Positions 1-9,300 are shown, counted from the first letter of the stretch. The stretch: DNA of 64,000 nt from an uncultured Ruminococcus sp. (GCA_900541505.1 UQKK01000002.1:122939-186938); one strand, 5' to 3'. The notes: generated by a model not told the origin, from the letters alone. A program made the numbers and translations.

Positions 1-828
1 ATCCACCCCGTCTAAGGTACTGTCCGTGCGCGCGAAATAAATATATTCAAAGATACATCTTGCTTCCTTCTCCTTGGAAATCGCCATGGACATATCCGAC
101 TTCATTTCCTCTTTTGTGATGCTGACAATCTCGCCGGGCTTCACATCCCGCACAAATTCTCCTCCCACTGCCGCGATGGCACAGCTCTCGGAGGCGAAGA
201 AGTAGGTGTTGTCCCTTTTTCCGATGCATAAGGGTTTGAAACCAAACGGGTCCCTCGCCCCAATCATCTTGCGGGGGCTTGCCACCACCAGCGCGTAGGC
301 ACCCTTTATCTTCTTCATGGCATTTTTGACCGCGTCCTCCACCCTGGGTACATTCAGGCGCTCCCGCGCCACATGGTAGGCAATCACCTCAGAATCAATC
401 GTAGTCTGGAAAATGGCTCCGGTGTACTCCAGCTCTCTGCGCAGCTCCACGGCGTTCACCAGATTTCCGTTGTGGGCGATGGCAAGCACTCCTTTTACAT
501 AGTTGATGACAAGAGGCTGGGCGTTCTCCACCCTGGTTCCCCCGGCAGTGGAATAGCGCACATGCCCTACGCCCAAATTTCCTTTCAGCTCTGTGAGCGT
601 CTCCTCGTCGAAGACATCGTCCACATGTCCCAGCCCTTTCTTGGACAGCACCTTACGCTTGCCGTAAGTATCCGTCACCGCGATGCCGCAGCTCTCCTGT
701 CCTCTGTGCTGCAGAGCGAACAGCCCATAGTAGATGGCAGGGGCGATGTCATTTCCGTCCAAATCATAAGCGCCGAATACCCCGCACTCTTCCCCCATGC
801 CTGTAGTCACTCTCTCAAATTCATTCAT
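1..828 (-). CDS. purF: amidophosphoribosyltransferase, N-terminal part (cut by window edge)
   Basis: First enzyme of de novo purine synthesis: moves the glutamine amide nitrogen onto PRPP to make phosphoribosylamine. Only 276 codons are in the window; the phosphoribosyltransferase half lies past position 1. The N-terminal nucleophile hydrolase domain is clear: a short propeptide followed by EECGVFG, whose Cys15 should become the N-terminal nucleophile, then LQHRGQES, GVGHVRYST and a conserved AHNGNL segment. I took the ATG at 828, which is in frame. An ATG four bases downstream is out of frame and soon meets a stop. The gene lies 14 bp after purC and is presumably co-transcribed with it. Family assignment is certain; the exact start is likely but not proven. 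Confidence 0.95.
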   Translation of the reverse strand, partial: MNEFERVTTGMGEECGVFGAYDLDGNDIAPAIYYGLFALQHRGQESCGIAVTDTYGKRKVLSKKGLGHVDDVFDEETLTELKGNLGVGHVRYSTAGGTRVENAQPLVINYVKGVLAIAHNGNLVNAVELRRELEYTGAIFQTTIDSEVIAYHVARERLNVPRVEDAVKNAMKKIKGAYALVVASPRKMIGARDPFGFKPLCIGKRDNTYFFASESCAIAAVGGEFVRDVKPGEIVSITKEEMKSDMSMAISKEKEARCIFEYIYFARTDSTLDGVD

Positions 829-842
829 CTTCCAAGACCCCG

Positions 843-1550
843 CTATTTGATGCCGATGCGCTTGAAGACTTCCTGATAAGCATCCTCCACATTTCCCATA
901 TCTCTGCGGAAACGGTCCTTGTCCAGCTTCTCATGTGTCTTTTTGTCCCACAGACGGCAGGTATCCGGTGAGATTTCGTCCGCCAGGATGATATCGCCGT
1001 GATATCTTCCGAACTCAATCTTAAAGTCAATCAAATCGATGCCCGCCTCGTCAAAAAACTTCTTGAGCACATCGTTTACTTTAAATGTATATTCTGTAAT
1101 CTTGTCGATTTCCTCTCTCGTGGCAGCTCCGATGGCAATGGCAAAGTAATCGTTAATCATCGGGTCTCCCAAATCGTCATCCTTATAACTGAATTCCAGT
1201 GTTGGCGCCAGAAGCTTTCTGCCCTCCTCAATGCCCAGTCTCTTGGAAAAGCTGCCCGCCGCAACATTTCTCACGATGACTTCCAGCGGAACAATTTCCA
1301 CCTTCTTTACCGCTGTCTCGCGGTCGCTCAATTCCTCCACATAGTGGGTCGGCACCCCTTCCTTCTCCAGCACCTGGAAAATATAGTTTGTCATGCGGTT
1401 GTTGATAACGCCCTTTCCTACAATGGTTCCCTTCTTCTCTCCGTTAAACGCGGTGGCATCATCTTTATAATCTACAATCACAACATCCGGATTTTCTGTA
1501 GCAAATACTTTTTTCGCCTTTCCTTCATAGAGCTGTTCTAATTTTTCCAT
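843..1550 (-). CDS. purC: phosphoribosylaminoimidazole-succinocarboxamide synthase (SAICAR synthetase)
   Basis: Joins aspartate to CAIR using ATP in purine synthesis. The 235 residues match the usual length of the bacterial enzyme. Visible family hallmarks are the N-terminal LYEGKAKKVF nucleotide-binding strand-loop, the GVPTHYVE segment, EVIVRNVAAGS, and the C-terminal DFKIEFGR with ADEISPDTCRLWD. The gene leads the purC-purF pair. Its start ATG at 1550 is preceded by AGGTG at a seven-base spacing, and that ribosome site can pair with an upstream leader segment (see the leader entry), so translation may be controlled. Its own promoter lies about 100 bp upstream. Confidence 0.97.
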   Translation of the reverse strand: MEKLEQLYEGKAKKVFATENPDVVIVDYKDDATAFNGEKKGTIVGKGVINNRMTNYIFQVLEKEGVPTHYVEELSDRETAVKKVEIVPLEVIVRNVAAGSFSKRLGIEEGRKLLAPTLEFSYKDDDLGDPMINDYFAIAIGAATREEIDKITEYTFKVNDVLKKFFDEAGIDLIDFKIEFGRYHGDIILADEISPDTCRLWDKKTHEKLDKDRFRRDMGNVEDAYQEVFKRIGIK

Positions 1551-1556
1551 ACATTC

Positions 1557-1629
1557 ACACCTGTCCTTTTCTCTTCATCTCAAACACAAGGTTTCCCCGC
1601 GGTCCCACCTGCGCGCAATAAACAGGTGT
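1557..1629 (-). promoter_or_regulatory. purC leader with two mutually exclusive hairpins
   Basis: In the RNA the segment ACACCUGU (1629-1622) can pair perfectly with ACAGGUGU (1564-1557), which contains the purC ribosome site, extended by two G-U pairs. Alternatively its core CACCUG (1628-1623) pairs with CAGGUG (1611-1606). The second choice would free the ribosome site. The 3' arm of that second hairpin runs into UGGGACCGCG (1607-1598), which matches the conserved T-box bulge sequence UGGNACCGCG. No T-box stem I with specifier loop fits between the promoter and this point. The pairings are seen directly; a switching role is inference. Confidence 0.45.
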
Positions 1630-1645
1630 TCCCGCTGCATGTTTG

Positions 1646-1674
1646 ATTATAATATAAGGCGGAGGGAAAATCAA
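1646..1674 (-). promoter_or_regulatory. purC promoter (sigma-A type)
   Basis: TTGATT (1674-1669) and TATAAT (1651-1646) are separated by exactly 17 bp and face purC. The -35 lies in the loop, and the -10 in the tail, of the terminator-like hairpin of the upstream transporter operon. Confidence 0.75.
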
Positions 1675-1687
1675 TATTCCCACCGCC
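1658..1687 (-). terminator. likely terminator of the amino acid ABC transporter operon
   Basis: On the minus strand GGCGGUGGG (1687-1679) pairs with CCCUCCGCC (1666-1658) with one U-U mismatch and a 12-base loop, followed by an AU-rich tail (UUAUAUUAUAAU). It lies about 75 bp after the ATPase stop codon and physically overlaps the purC promoter. Confidence 0.55.
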
Positions 1688-1760
1688 CTCATTAAAGGAT
1701 GTGTCATTATTTATTTTCTTTCTCTTTGATAAGGCAAGCTTATAAATCCCGCTTTATTTA

Positions 1761-2522
1761 TCACCTGTCAGCCGTAATCTTTCCTAAGAACTCCTGCATC
1801 CTGACATTCTCAGACTCAAAGACTTCCTTAGGCGTTCCCTCCACCGCGATGACACCATTGTCCATGAAGATAATGTGGTCCGCCACGTTTTTGGCAAAGT
1901 TCATCTCATGGGTGACGATGACCATGGTCATGTGCTCCGCCGCCAAATCCTTGATGACTTTTAAGATTTCTCCGGTCAGCTCCGGGTCCAGCGCCGAGGT
2001 CGGCTCATCGAAAAACAGAATCTTCGGGTTTAACATCAGCGCTCTGGCGATGGACACTCTCTGCTGCTGTCCGCCGGAGAGCTGATAGGGATAGGCGTTC
2101 TCCTTGTCAGACAGTCCCATCTTCTTTAACAGCGCCCGCGCTTCTGCATAGACCTCCTCTTTCTTTCGCTTCTGCACCTTCAGAGGCGCATCCGTGATAT
2201 TCTTCATAACGGAGAAATGGGGGAAGAGATTGAAATTCTGGAACACCAGCCCGAAATAGGAATGAACCTCCTTTTTCTCCTCTTTCTTCGGAAATACAGG
2301 CTTGCCGCCCTCCACCCAGGCTGCTTTTTTCCCCAGATAGAGGATTTCTCCCCCATCGATGGTCTCCAGCATAGTCGCGCATCGAAGCAGCGTGGATTTT
2401 CCGGAACCGGACGGTCCGATGATGGCGAGGATTTCCCCTTTCTCCACCGAAAGAGAGATATCCTTTATGACCTGGACTCCGTTAAACTGTTTCTGTATAT
2501 GATTCATCTCCAATAGCTTCAT
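1761..2522 (-). CDS. polar amino acid ABC transporter, ATP-binding protein
   Basis: Cytoplasmic ATPase that powers the adjacent amino acid importer. 253 residues, normal for the GlnQ/GltL family. Walker A GPSGSGKST is at residues 36-44, the signature LSGGQQQR is near residue 150, Walker B ILFFDEPTSALDPE follows, and the switch histidine is in VTHEM. A Lys/Glu-rich insert around residues 68-90, between Walker A and the Q-loop, is longer than in the Escherichia coli protein. It is last in the operon order binding protein, permease, ATPase, starting 12 bp after the permease. Substrate class (glutamine, cystine, other polar amino acids) cannot be read from this gene. Confidence 0.93.
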   Translation of the reverse strand: MKLLEMNHIQKQFNGVQVIKDISLSVEKGEILAIIGPSGSGKSTLLRCATMLETIDGGEILYLGKKAAWVEGGKPVFPKKEEKKEVHSYFGLVFQNFNLFPHFSVMKNITDAPLKVQKRKKEEVYAEARALLKKMGLSDKENAYPYQLSGGQQQRVSIARALMLNPKILFFDEPTSALDPELTGEILKVIKDLAAEHMTMVIVTHEMNFAKNVADHIIFMDNGVIAVEGTPKEVFESENVRMQEFLGKITADR

Positions 2523-2534
2523 CTCATCTGCCTC

Positions 2535-3182
2535 CTATCGATAATAGTTCAGCCGCTTCTCCAAGAGCGCCATCACGCCCGCGACCAGGTAGTTGAACAC
2601 ATAGTAGAACACACCGGCAATGACAAAGGGAAGGACTGTCCCCCTCGCCGCCGCAATCTGCTTCGCTATGGCAAACATCTCGATGTAGGACAGAGAATAG
2701 ACAAGAGATGTATCCTTCACCAGTGTGATGACCTCGTTTGTCACGGAGGGCAGAATAATCTTTATCACCTGTGGCAGCACAATCTTAAAAAAGGTCTGGA
2801 CCTTGGAATATCCCAAAAGCGCCGCCGCCTCGTACTGTCCCCTGGGTATGGACTCTATGCCGGAACGGTAAATTTCCGCGAAATACGCCGCATAGTTCAG
2901 CGCAAACCCAATCATGATGGCGGTGAACTTATAGTCTCCGATATCCATTCCCCACAGATAGAAGGGACCGAAATACCACACCAGAAGCTGCAGCATAAGG
3001 GGGGTTCCTCTCATGATGGAGATATAAATCTTCACAAGCCAGCTCACCGGCTTAAACCGGCACGCCCGCCCAAAATAGACAACCATTCCCAACGGCAGTG
3101 AGAACAGAAGCGAAAGGAAGAAAATCAGGCAGGTCTGCCCGAACCCTTCCAACATTTGTTGCAACATTACTTCAAAACTCAT
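2535..3182 (-). CDS. amino acid ABC transporter permease
   Basis: Membrane channel subunit of the HisMQ/GlnP type. 215 residues with about five hydrophobic segments and the EAA-like loop EIYRSGIESIPRGQYEAAALLGYSK that contacts the ATPase. I chose the ATG at 3182 because it follows GGGAGG at a seven-base spacing; an upstream in-frame ATG at 3203 has no ribosome site and falls inside a strong hairpin. Only one permease gene is present, so it probably works as a homodimer. It lies between the binding-protein gene and the ATPase gene. Confidence 0.93.
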   Translation of the reverse strand: MSFEVMLQQMLEGFGQTCLIFFLSLLFSLPLGMVVYFGRACRFKPVSWLVKIYISIMRGTPLMLQLLVWYFGPFYLWGMDIGDYKFTAIMIGFALNYAAYFAEIYRSGIESIPRGQYEAAALLGYSKVQTFFKIVLPQVIKIILPSVTNEVITLVKDTSLVYSLSYIEMFAIAKQIAAARGTVLPFVIAGVFYYVFNYLVAGVMALLEKRLNYYR

Positions 3183-3208
3183 GTGATATCCTCCCAGACA
3201 CAAGTATG

Positions 3209-3229
3209 CCCCCGGAGAGACTCCGGGGG
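3209..3229 (-). promoter_or_regulatory. strong intercistronic hairpin between binding-protein and permease genes
   Basis: A perfect 9-bp GC-rich stem (CCCCCGGAG with CTCCGGGGG) with a 3-base loop sits about 105 bp after the binding-protein stop and 27 bp before the permease start. On the coding strand it lacks a U-run, so it fits an RNA-stabilising or partial-termination element that keeps binding protein in excess over membrane subunits. Confidence 0.6.
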
Positions 3230-3334
3230 TAATTTTCTTATCTTCATCTCCAACCCAGGCAGCATAACTTCTGTGAGCCGCCCTGGTTTTTACAGACTGT
3301 TATTGCTGAATTTTCAGACTACTGCAGACGCTTC

Positions 3335-4186
3335 TTATTCTGCTTTCAGAATGACCATGTCAGCAATCTCATATTTCTCTGCCAGCTCGGCAACTGTACC
3401 GTCTTCCGCAAGCTTCTGAAGGTCTGCGTTGACCTTCTCGCACAGCTCATCGTTTCCTTTTTTGAAACCAATCGCATACTGCTCCGTATTCAGAGTCTCA
3501 TCCAGAATCACGTAGCCATCGCCGCGGGTCTTAATCTGGTATTTGGCAACACCTACATCGATTGCCAGCGCATCTAACGCCCCCGCCTGCAGCTCTGTAA
3601 ACGCGGTGTTGTAATCCGCGAACTCATTGAGCTCCGCGAATGTGGCGGACAAATCTGCCTGTGCGTCATTTAATACATCCAGTGCTGCGGATGCCGCCTG
3701 CACGCCGACTTTCTTGCCTTCCAAATCTGTCAGCTTCGCGATGCCGGAATCCTTTGCCACCACGATAACCTGGCTGTTGTCCACATACGGGGTGGAGAAG
3801 GTATATTCCTCTTCTCTGCCGTTCATGGTAAATCCATTCCAGATACAGTCAATAGAACCGGAATTTAATTCCATATCTTTCGAATCCCAGTTAATAGGTT
3901 TCTTCTCCAGCTCCCAGCCCTCAAGCTCACAGACTGCTTCCGCCAGTTCCAGGTCAAAGCCGGTGTACTCTCCGTTCTCATCCATGTAGCCGTACGGCGG
4001 ATATTCCGCATCGAATCCAACTACAAATGTATTGCCGCCGCTGCTGACCGAATCAGAAGAGGCTTCTGTCTTCGCGTCTTTGCCGTCTCCTGTCTTTCCA
4101 TCTCCTGAGTTGCCGCCGCAGCCCGCTGCCATCGCGGAAACCACGAGAGTCGCCGCAAATACCAATGCCAATTTTCTCTTCATCAT
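3335..4186 (-). CDS. amino acid ABC transporter substrate-binding lipoprotein
   Basis: Extracellular solute-binding protein of family 3 that feeds the importer. Residues 1-23 form a lipoprotein signal with SAMAAGC, so Cys23 should be lipidated. A Gly/Asp/Ser-rich linker follows, then the two-lobed binding fold with GFDAEYPPYGYMDENGEYTGFDLELA, the usual start of lobe 1. GGAGGAG lies before the ATG at 4186; a second ATG directly follows and either could be used. First gene of the transporter operon with its own promoter. The ligand is probably a polar amino acid; residues alone do not settle which one. Confidence 0.94.
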   Translation of the reverse strand: MMKRKLALVFAATLVVSAMAAGCGGNSGDGKTGDGKDAKTEASSDSVSSGGNTFVVGFDAEYPPYGYMDENGEYTGFDLELAEAVCELEGWELEKKPINWDSKDMELNSGSIDCIWNGFTMNGREEEYTFSTPYVDNSQVIVVAKDSGIAKLTDLEGKKVGVQAASAALDVLNDAQADLSATFAELNEFADYNTAFTELQAGALDALAIDVGVAKYQIKTRGDGYVILDETLNTEQYAIGFKKGNDELCEKVNADLQKLAEDGTVAELAEKYEIADMVILKAE

Positions 4187-4221
4187 ACTTTCTCCTCCTC
4201 GCCGTGGCGCTTTATCATATT

Positions 4222-4287
4222 AGTAATTGATTACTTTACCACGCTAAAATACGTAGATATGGTAACACATTTTCCGCACCCTGTCAA
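4222..4287 (-). promoter_or_regulatory. promoter and palindrome before the amino acid transporter operon
   Basis: TTGACA (4287-4282), a 17-bp spacer and TACCAT (4264-4259) form a sigma-A-type promoter. Downstream, a 14-bp near-palindrome AGTAATTGATTACT (4222-4235) is enclosed by CGTGG/CCACG and could be an operator or leader stem. Confidence 0.6.
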
Positions 4288-4294
4288 ACGATTC

Positions 4295-5062
4295 TTAATT
4301 ATGGCTGCGGCGATGGCGCCGTTTCCACTTTTCAATCAGTTCTCTGCCCGGTTCTGCCTGGATATTCCTGCGGACATCCTCCAGCTCTTCCCGCATCTGG
4401 GCGTTGATTTCCATATAATTGTCGTTTTTCGTCAGGAGAATATGATACTCCTCCATGGACATGTATTTGTAGGAGGCATAGAGATAAGGCTTTAACAGTT
4501 CCTTATCCGCACATATCTGATACGCCCGGTCATACATTTTCGCGGACTCCTGGTACAAAAACAGTTTCCCGTATGCCGCACCCAGCCCGGCGTAGATTTT
4601 CCCGTAGAACTTGGCATCCACACTCTCGTCTTTTTCCGCGTTCAAGATTGCCTGGTAGACGAGGATTGCCTCCTCAATCTCCCCGCTCTCCAACAGGTTG
4701 TCCCCTTTATATTTCTGCCGCTCAATGTCCTTCTGGTTCTTTAAGTGCTCCAGCACATTCTGAATCCGTATCATCTCCGGCTCCCGGTAGATTTTAGAGG
4801 ACTTTAAGATGGTGAGGACGAACTTTTCCACAGACCCTTTGAGCCGGATGACATCGTAAAGCGCACCGGCTAAGTCCGTCATCTCCAGCTCCTCCTTAAG
4901 CCATGTCACAAGCTGTTCATTCATAATCGTATAATCTATGAGATACAGGTTGTTGCAGAGGTAATAGCACAACTCCTCCAGTGTAAATATCTTACAGTGG
5001 ATTCTCGTAATCTCATAGGGGTGGGTCGCGTGTTTATCATGACAAAGAATTAAACTTCCCAT
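4295..5062 (-). CDS. TPR-like protein, third gene of the Hsp70-like operon
   Basis: Function unknown. 255 residues, no signal peptide or membrane segment, so cytoplasmic. Residues about 115-150 (KYKGDNLLESGEIEEAILVY) and 155-190 (KIYAGLGAAYGKLFLYQESAK) have the spacing of tetratricopeptide helices, suggesting a protein-binding scaffold. The N-terminal 45 residues are Cys/His/Tyr-rich. The ATG at 5062 has a near-perfect AGGAGG and lies inside the 3' end of the Hsp70-like gene (26-bp overlap), implying translational coupling and a shared job. The C-terminus is very basic (KWKRRHRRSHN). It may be an adaptor for its two neighbours; that is inference. Confidence 0.8.
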   Translation of the reverse strand: MGSLILCHDKHATHPYEITRIHCKIFTLEELCYYLCNNLYLIDYTIMNEQLVTWLKEELEMTDLAGALYDVIRLKGSVEKFVLTILKSSKIYREPEMIRIQNVLEHLKNQKDIERQKYKGDNLLESGEIEEAILVYQAILNAEKDESVDAKFYGKIYAGLGAAYGKLFLYQESAKMYDRAYQICADKELLKPYLYASYKYMSMEEYHILLTKNDNYMEINAQMREELEDVRRNIQAEPGRELIEKWKRRHRRSHN

Positions 5063-6320
5063 CGTTGCCTCCTAAATGTATGATCTTCTCCTCCTGGAAA
5101 TCCGCCGGCGGGAAAAACTCTCCAAATCCCACATCCCGCACCGTGATTTTACAGGTCTTTTCATCCAGGAATAAGGTCTCAATCTGCAGGCGCATGGAGT
5201 ACTCCGCCCTTCTGGGGAATTTGTCCAGAGAAATCTTCTCCGTCTTTAAACTCCCCTGGATGAGGGATTCGATGTGAAATTCGATGTCCTCCACATCCTC
5301 AAGAAGTACCTCCCACTGGTTGTTGGATTCATACCAGTGCGCTCCCCAGGACACGATGGGGTACCACATCTCCTGCCCGTCCACCCGCATATTCACCGTA
5401 ATCTGGTCTGTCAGCTTGTCCTCCGCCAGATACACCGGGTTCTCGATGTGCATGAACAGCTTGCGGTAGGCGGTGTAGCACGCCCCCTTGCTGTAGAGAT
5501 TGTTGCCGATGAACGCCCTCCTGCCGTTGCACAAGACCCTTAAGGACTTGGGATACCAGTTATTTTCAAATCCCTCCCCGGTCAGAAAGACCGAAGAGAC
5601 GATGCGCTTGTCAAACACACTCTCGATAAAACGGCAGAACATCAAGTCCGCCTCTTTTGCCTTATCCTCATTGAGCACCGGATAGACCGCCGCCAGCTCC
5701 TTCATATGGGCGCTTGCCACCTCGTCCACTGTCACAAAGGTGGTCTTGCCGCCGCCAAGTCCCGGTTTTAGGCGGCGCAGCATATAGGATTTAATCTCGT
5801 TGCGGTCGCAGCAGAACAGCGCCGCATCGTACTGCCACAGCTCTTTGGGCTGATAGAACAGATAATTACAGAAACTCTCTTTATAGTCCTGGATAAAAAT
5901 GTGCCGCTTGTCGATGTTCATGCGCACCGCGATGCCGCGCAGCAGCTGGGCAAGCTCCTCCGTCAGCACGGGGACGCTGAAGACAATCCCTTCAATCTGC
6001 GGAAAGGACTGCAGCGACATCTGGATAAATTTGGACAAGAGCCACACTGCATCGTATGTCTCCTCGCCAAATTCAATCTTATCCCCCGCAAGGCTCTTGT
6101 CTAACAGCCTTGTCACCGTGAAGCCCTCCTTGATGGTGACCAGACGCTTTGCCTCTTTTCCGTACGCCCAGGTATCTCTGAGCTTCCCGATGATTAACGG
6201 AATCTGGTAATTGTCTGTGTCCACTTCCAGCGTATCGGGTTCCATCTTCTCTTCATTATAATAGCTAATCTGGCATGTCTTCTCATTGATTTCATACCCG
6301 ATGATGTTGCCCTGTCCCAT
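5037..6320 (-). CDS. degenerate Hsp70/actin-fold protein (resembles DUF5716)
   Basis: Unstudied Lachnospiraceae-type protein of 427 residues. It follows the order of an Hsp70: an N-terminal strand-turn-strand (IIGYEINEKTCQISYYN) in the place of phosphate loop 1, a middle strand (YDAALFCCDRNEIKSYML) in the place of phosphate loop 2, then a well-kept adenosine-loop region (SSVFLTGEGFE) and GNNLYSKGACYTA, followed by a beta-rich C-terminal part (about 290-415). The DLGTT-like and DLGGGT-like glycine motifs are missing, so ATP hydrolysis is doubtful. It lies between the 1100-residue protein (15-bp gap) and the TPR gene (26-bp overlap). The DUF name is from memory and unverified. Confidence 0.75.
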   Translation of the reverse strand: MGQGNIIGYEINEKTCQISYYNEEKMEPDTLEVDTDNYQIPLIIGKLRDTWAYGKEAKRLVTIKEGFTVTRLLDKSLAGDKIEFGEETYDAVWLLSKFIQMSLQSFPQIEGIVFSVPVLTEELAQLLRGIAVRMNIDKRHIFIQDYKESFCNYLFYQPKELWQYDAALFCCDRNEIKSYMLRRLKPGLGGGKTTFVTVDEVASAHMKELAAVYPVLNEDKAKEADLMFCRFIESVFDKRIVSSVFLTGEGFENNWYPKSLRVLCNGRRAFIGNNLYSKGACYTAYRKLFMHIENPVYLAEDKLTDQITVNMRVDGQEMWYPIVSWGAHWYESNNQWEVLLEDVEDIEFHIESLIQGSLKTEKISLDKFPRRAEYSMRLQIETLFLDEKTCKITVRDVGFGEFFPPADFQEEKIIHLGGNDGKFNSLS

Positions 6321-6335
6321 TGGCAGTATGCCTCC

Positions 6336-9300
6336 TTAATATTGTACAAACATACGGGCCGCCATAGCGTCTTCCTGCGCGTAAGCCCGCATCATCGCTT
6401 TTTTCTTGTCCTTGTCTTCCTCCAGCAGGATATCGTTAAGTCTGCCGTATCTTCCCGCCTCGCCCTTCGTGACCTTCCGCTCGCAGATTTCCTTGTTGCT
6501 GCGGTAGGAATTGCCGTCAATCGTCTCTTTAAAATAATATTTGAGCTTCTCGCCGGCAAAGAGCACGAATTTCTTGACATACAGGTTCTCATACATGGGA
6601 GTGAGCACTTCCGTAGAATAATCCGCGGGCTCCATCTCCCCCTTCTGGAGCTGGTAGTACAGCATGACCCTGCTGCCCTTCTGCCCCTTATACTCAATCA
6701 GCGTCTTGTCCCAGAGCTGCAGTTCGATAAGCCACTCTTTCTCGTAACTTAAGAAGAAGGGGAAGTAAATCTGTCTGCCGCAGAGCTCCTGCAGAAACTT
6801 CCTCAGCGTCTTGCGTGTCTGTGAACTGTACTCTTTCTGCGCATAATATTTTAAGACCGCAATCTTACAGATATCAATGGTATCCTCGCCCTTTTCATAT
6901 TCCCGGCAGATGATATCAATGATGCTCTTGCCAATCTTTCTCTCCTCCACCACGTACTCTCTGGACACATACGCCAGATACGCCTGCTGGAGACGGAAAT
7001 ATGCCCCTTCCGCGTAATATTCCTCAAAGACCGGCACTTCCTGGAAGACCTCCTCGGAGAAGAGCATCTGGGTTAAAATCCTCTCTCCCAGTTTGTGGGT
7101 ATGTACCTCATATTCCCTCGCCTCTCTCCAGAGACGCTTCATATCCGGTGTAGCGCCGCAGTAATAATTCGCCAGATAGGTGAGGATAACCTTGTCGTAC
7201 TGCCGGCGTAAAAACAGTTCAAAACAGATGTACGTCAGGAAATCGTCGGATTCGTAATTGTTCTCCCTAATGGTCCTGCTGCACAGGCTGAAGATTTCCT
7301 CCTCACTGAAATTCTCCATGCCCTTTTCCTTCACCACATCCAGAGTCAGCTCCTGTGCCTGCTCCTCCTCCCGGTTGCGCTTCAGCCCGTTGATAAACTT
7401 CCGGCAAAGGTCCAGATAGCGCAGCTCATAGAAGAGCCGTCTGCTGTCATAACCGATGGAGTCGGTGTAGTGTCTGCCGTCTTTGCCCTCCCATACCAGG
7501 CGGTCCGTCTTGGCGTACAAAAAGACCTTTGTGCCGTTGTCCGTATAAGGCGCCTTCTGCGTAATCTCCCCGTCCTGGGCGATAACATAGACAAATTTCA
7601 TATTCGGCACCTTGGTCACAATCTCATAGGCGTGGCAGACATCGTAGAGCGCCTTTATCCGCTCCGGGTTCATAGACTGCTCTGTGAGGAACCGCTTATA
7701 GATGACCCGAAGCAAATCGTCAATGTGTCTGCGGTCCAGCTGGTTCCAGGCGAACGCCTCCATCTCATCCCGGTAATGGGCGTAAATCTCGCTCCCCTCA
7801 TCCTCGTAGGTAATGAGGTTCGCGTACAGAAACGCGCACTTGTGGTAATCCAGATTGTTGCCATGCATAAAATACAAGTATACGGACCGCGGAAGCGGCT
7901 TATTGAAATTCTTAGGCTCCACAGAAGCCATGTAGTACTCATAGAGCTGCGCAATCTTTAATTCCGACTCCACTGCCTTTTCATACCATTTAAAATACTT
8001 GCTGTCCATGCAGTTTCCTTTAATCAAAAGGGTACAGATGGCAGTCAGTATCATGGACTCCTCGTACATATCATAGGCGAGGACCAACGTATCATAGAGA
8101 TGCCGGTCAAAGGTCTTTAGCTGGCTCGCCAGATTCGCCGTATAAAGCGCCAGTTCCTTGGTCATCAGCTTATATTTCACCGCGAAAAGCAGGACTCTGA
8201 CCTCGAACATCCCCAGCTTTTTCAGAGAAGAGCTCTTCTCCCTGAAACATTTGAATGCCTCCAGATAAAACCAGATACTGTGGGATTTTTCCTCATAGAA
8301 CTGCTTTTCCATGGCGCGCAGCTTCTCACTGTAGATTTTGTACTCTGAATCCACATTCACCAGCATACAGAGAATCTTCCAGCTCTCCGGATGCTTCATA
8401 TAGGATTTGGAAATCTCCTCCGCCACTCTCCTCTGTCCGATGGAATCATTGCTCAAAAGTGTCGTCAGATACAGGTAGTAGGAGCTCAGTTCCACGTCCT
8501 TCCCAATGGCAAAGCGGTTATAATTGTAGGATTCCAATAACCACTTAGCCTCCTCCTGCATGCCTCCCAGCAGACAGATGTGGGCGTGCACCAACAGATA
8601 GACCTCCCTTTTGCTGTCAATTTCCCTCAGGTGGTTGATGCGCTTTAACGCCTCTTTGGTCCAGGTGTTGATATCCATCCTGCCCGCCTCGTAGTTCAAA
8701 TAACTCTTTATGATGCCGGCAAACTCCTGGTCCGCCGCCCGGTACTCCTCATCTCTCTTTACATCCTTTTCCACCACAATCTCATAGGTAAGACTCTCGT
8801 AGGGGGTCTCCAGGATAATCTGCCCGAAATTGCTGCCGCGGTGCAGGTTCTCCGTTGAGAGAAAATACTCCAGGCGGTAAGAATTGCCGATAAATTCTTC
8901 CGTTGTGATGCGGGTGTGCTCCACGCGCAGAAAATCCCCCTGGGTCTTCACATCAATCTCCAGATAGCCCCAGGTATTTTTCTTGATGGTGAAAGTCTCC
9001 TTGCGTGCTTCCTCCAGGGAGATAAACGCCCGGCTCTCCTCCTCCAGGGTCAGGAATATCTTTTCCTTCTGTTTACAGCCCACCAGAAATTCCTCCAGCG
9101 CGTGCTGGTTTAATTCCCATTTGCGCATATTGTCATAGAGCGCCTGTATCCGCTTGTCCTCATACTTTAATATCTCGTAAAAATCCCGGGAGCGGAACAG
9201 CTTCTCCGCCTCCGCCGGGTCCCGGAAAGACAGCTTCTTAAAATCTTCCAGGCTCTGCACCTTGCCGTAGCGTGTCATGACGAAAGGCTTCTCGATGATG

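Noticed and set aside
1551..1760. complete T-box riboswitch before purC
   Set aside because: Only the bulge-like motif is present. There is no stem I, no specifier loop and no matching 3' arm with CGUCCC, and the gene is not an amino-acid gene.
5274..5543. plus-strand open frames opposite the Hsp70-like gene
   Set aside because: Composition and position are those of shadow frames; no ribosome site upstream.
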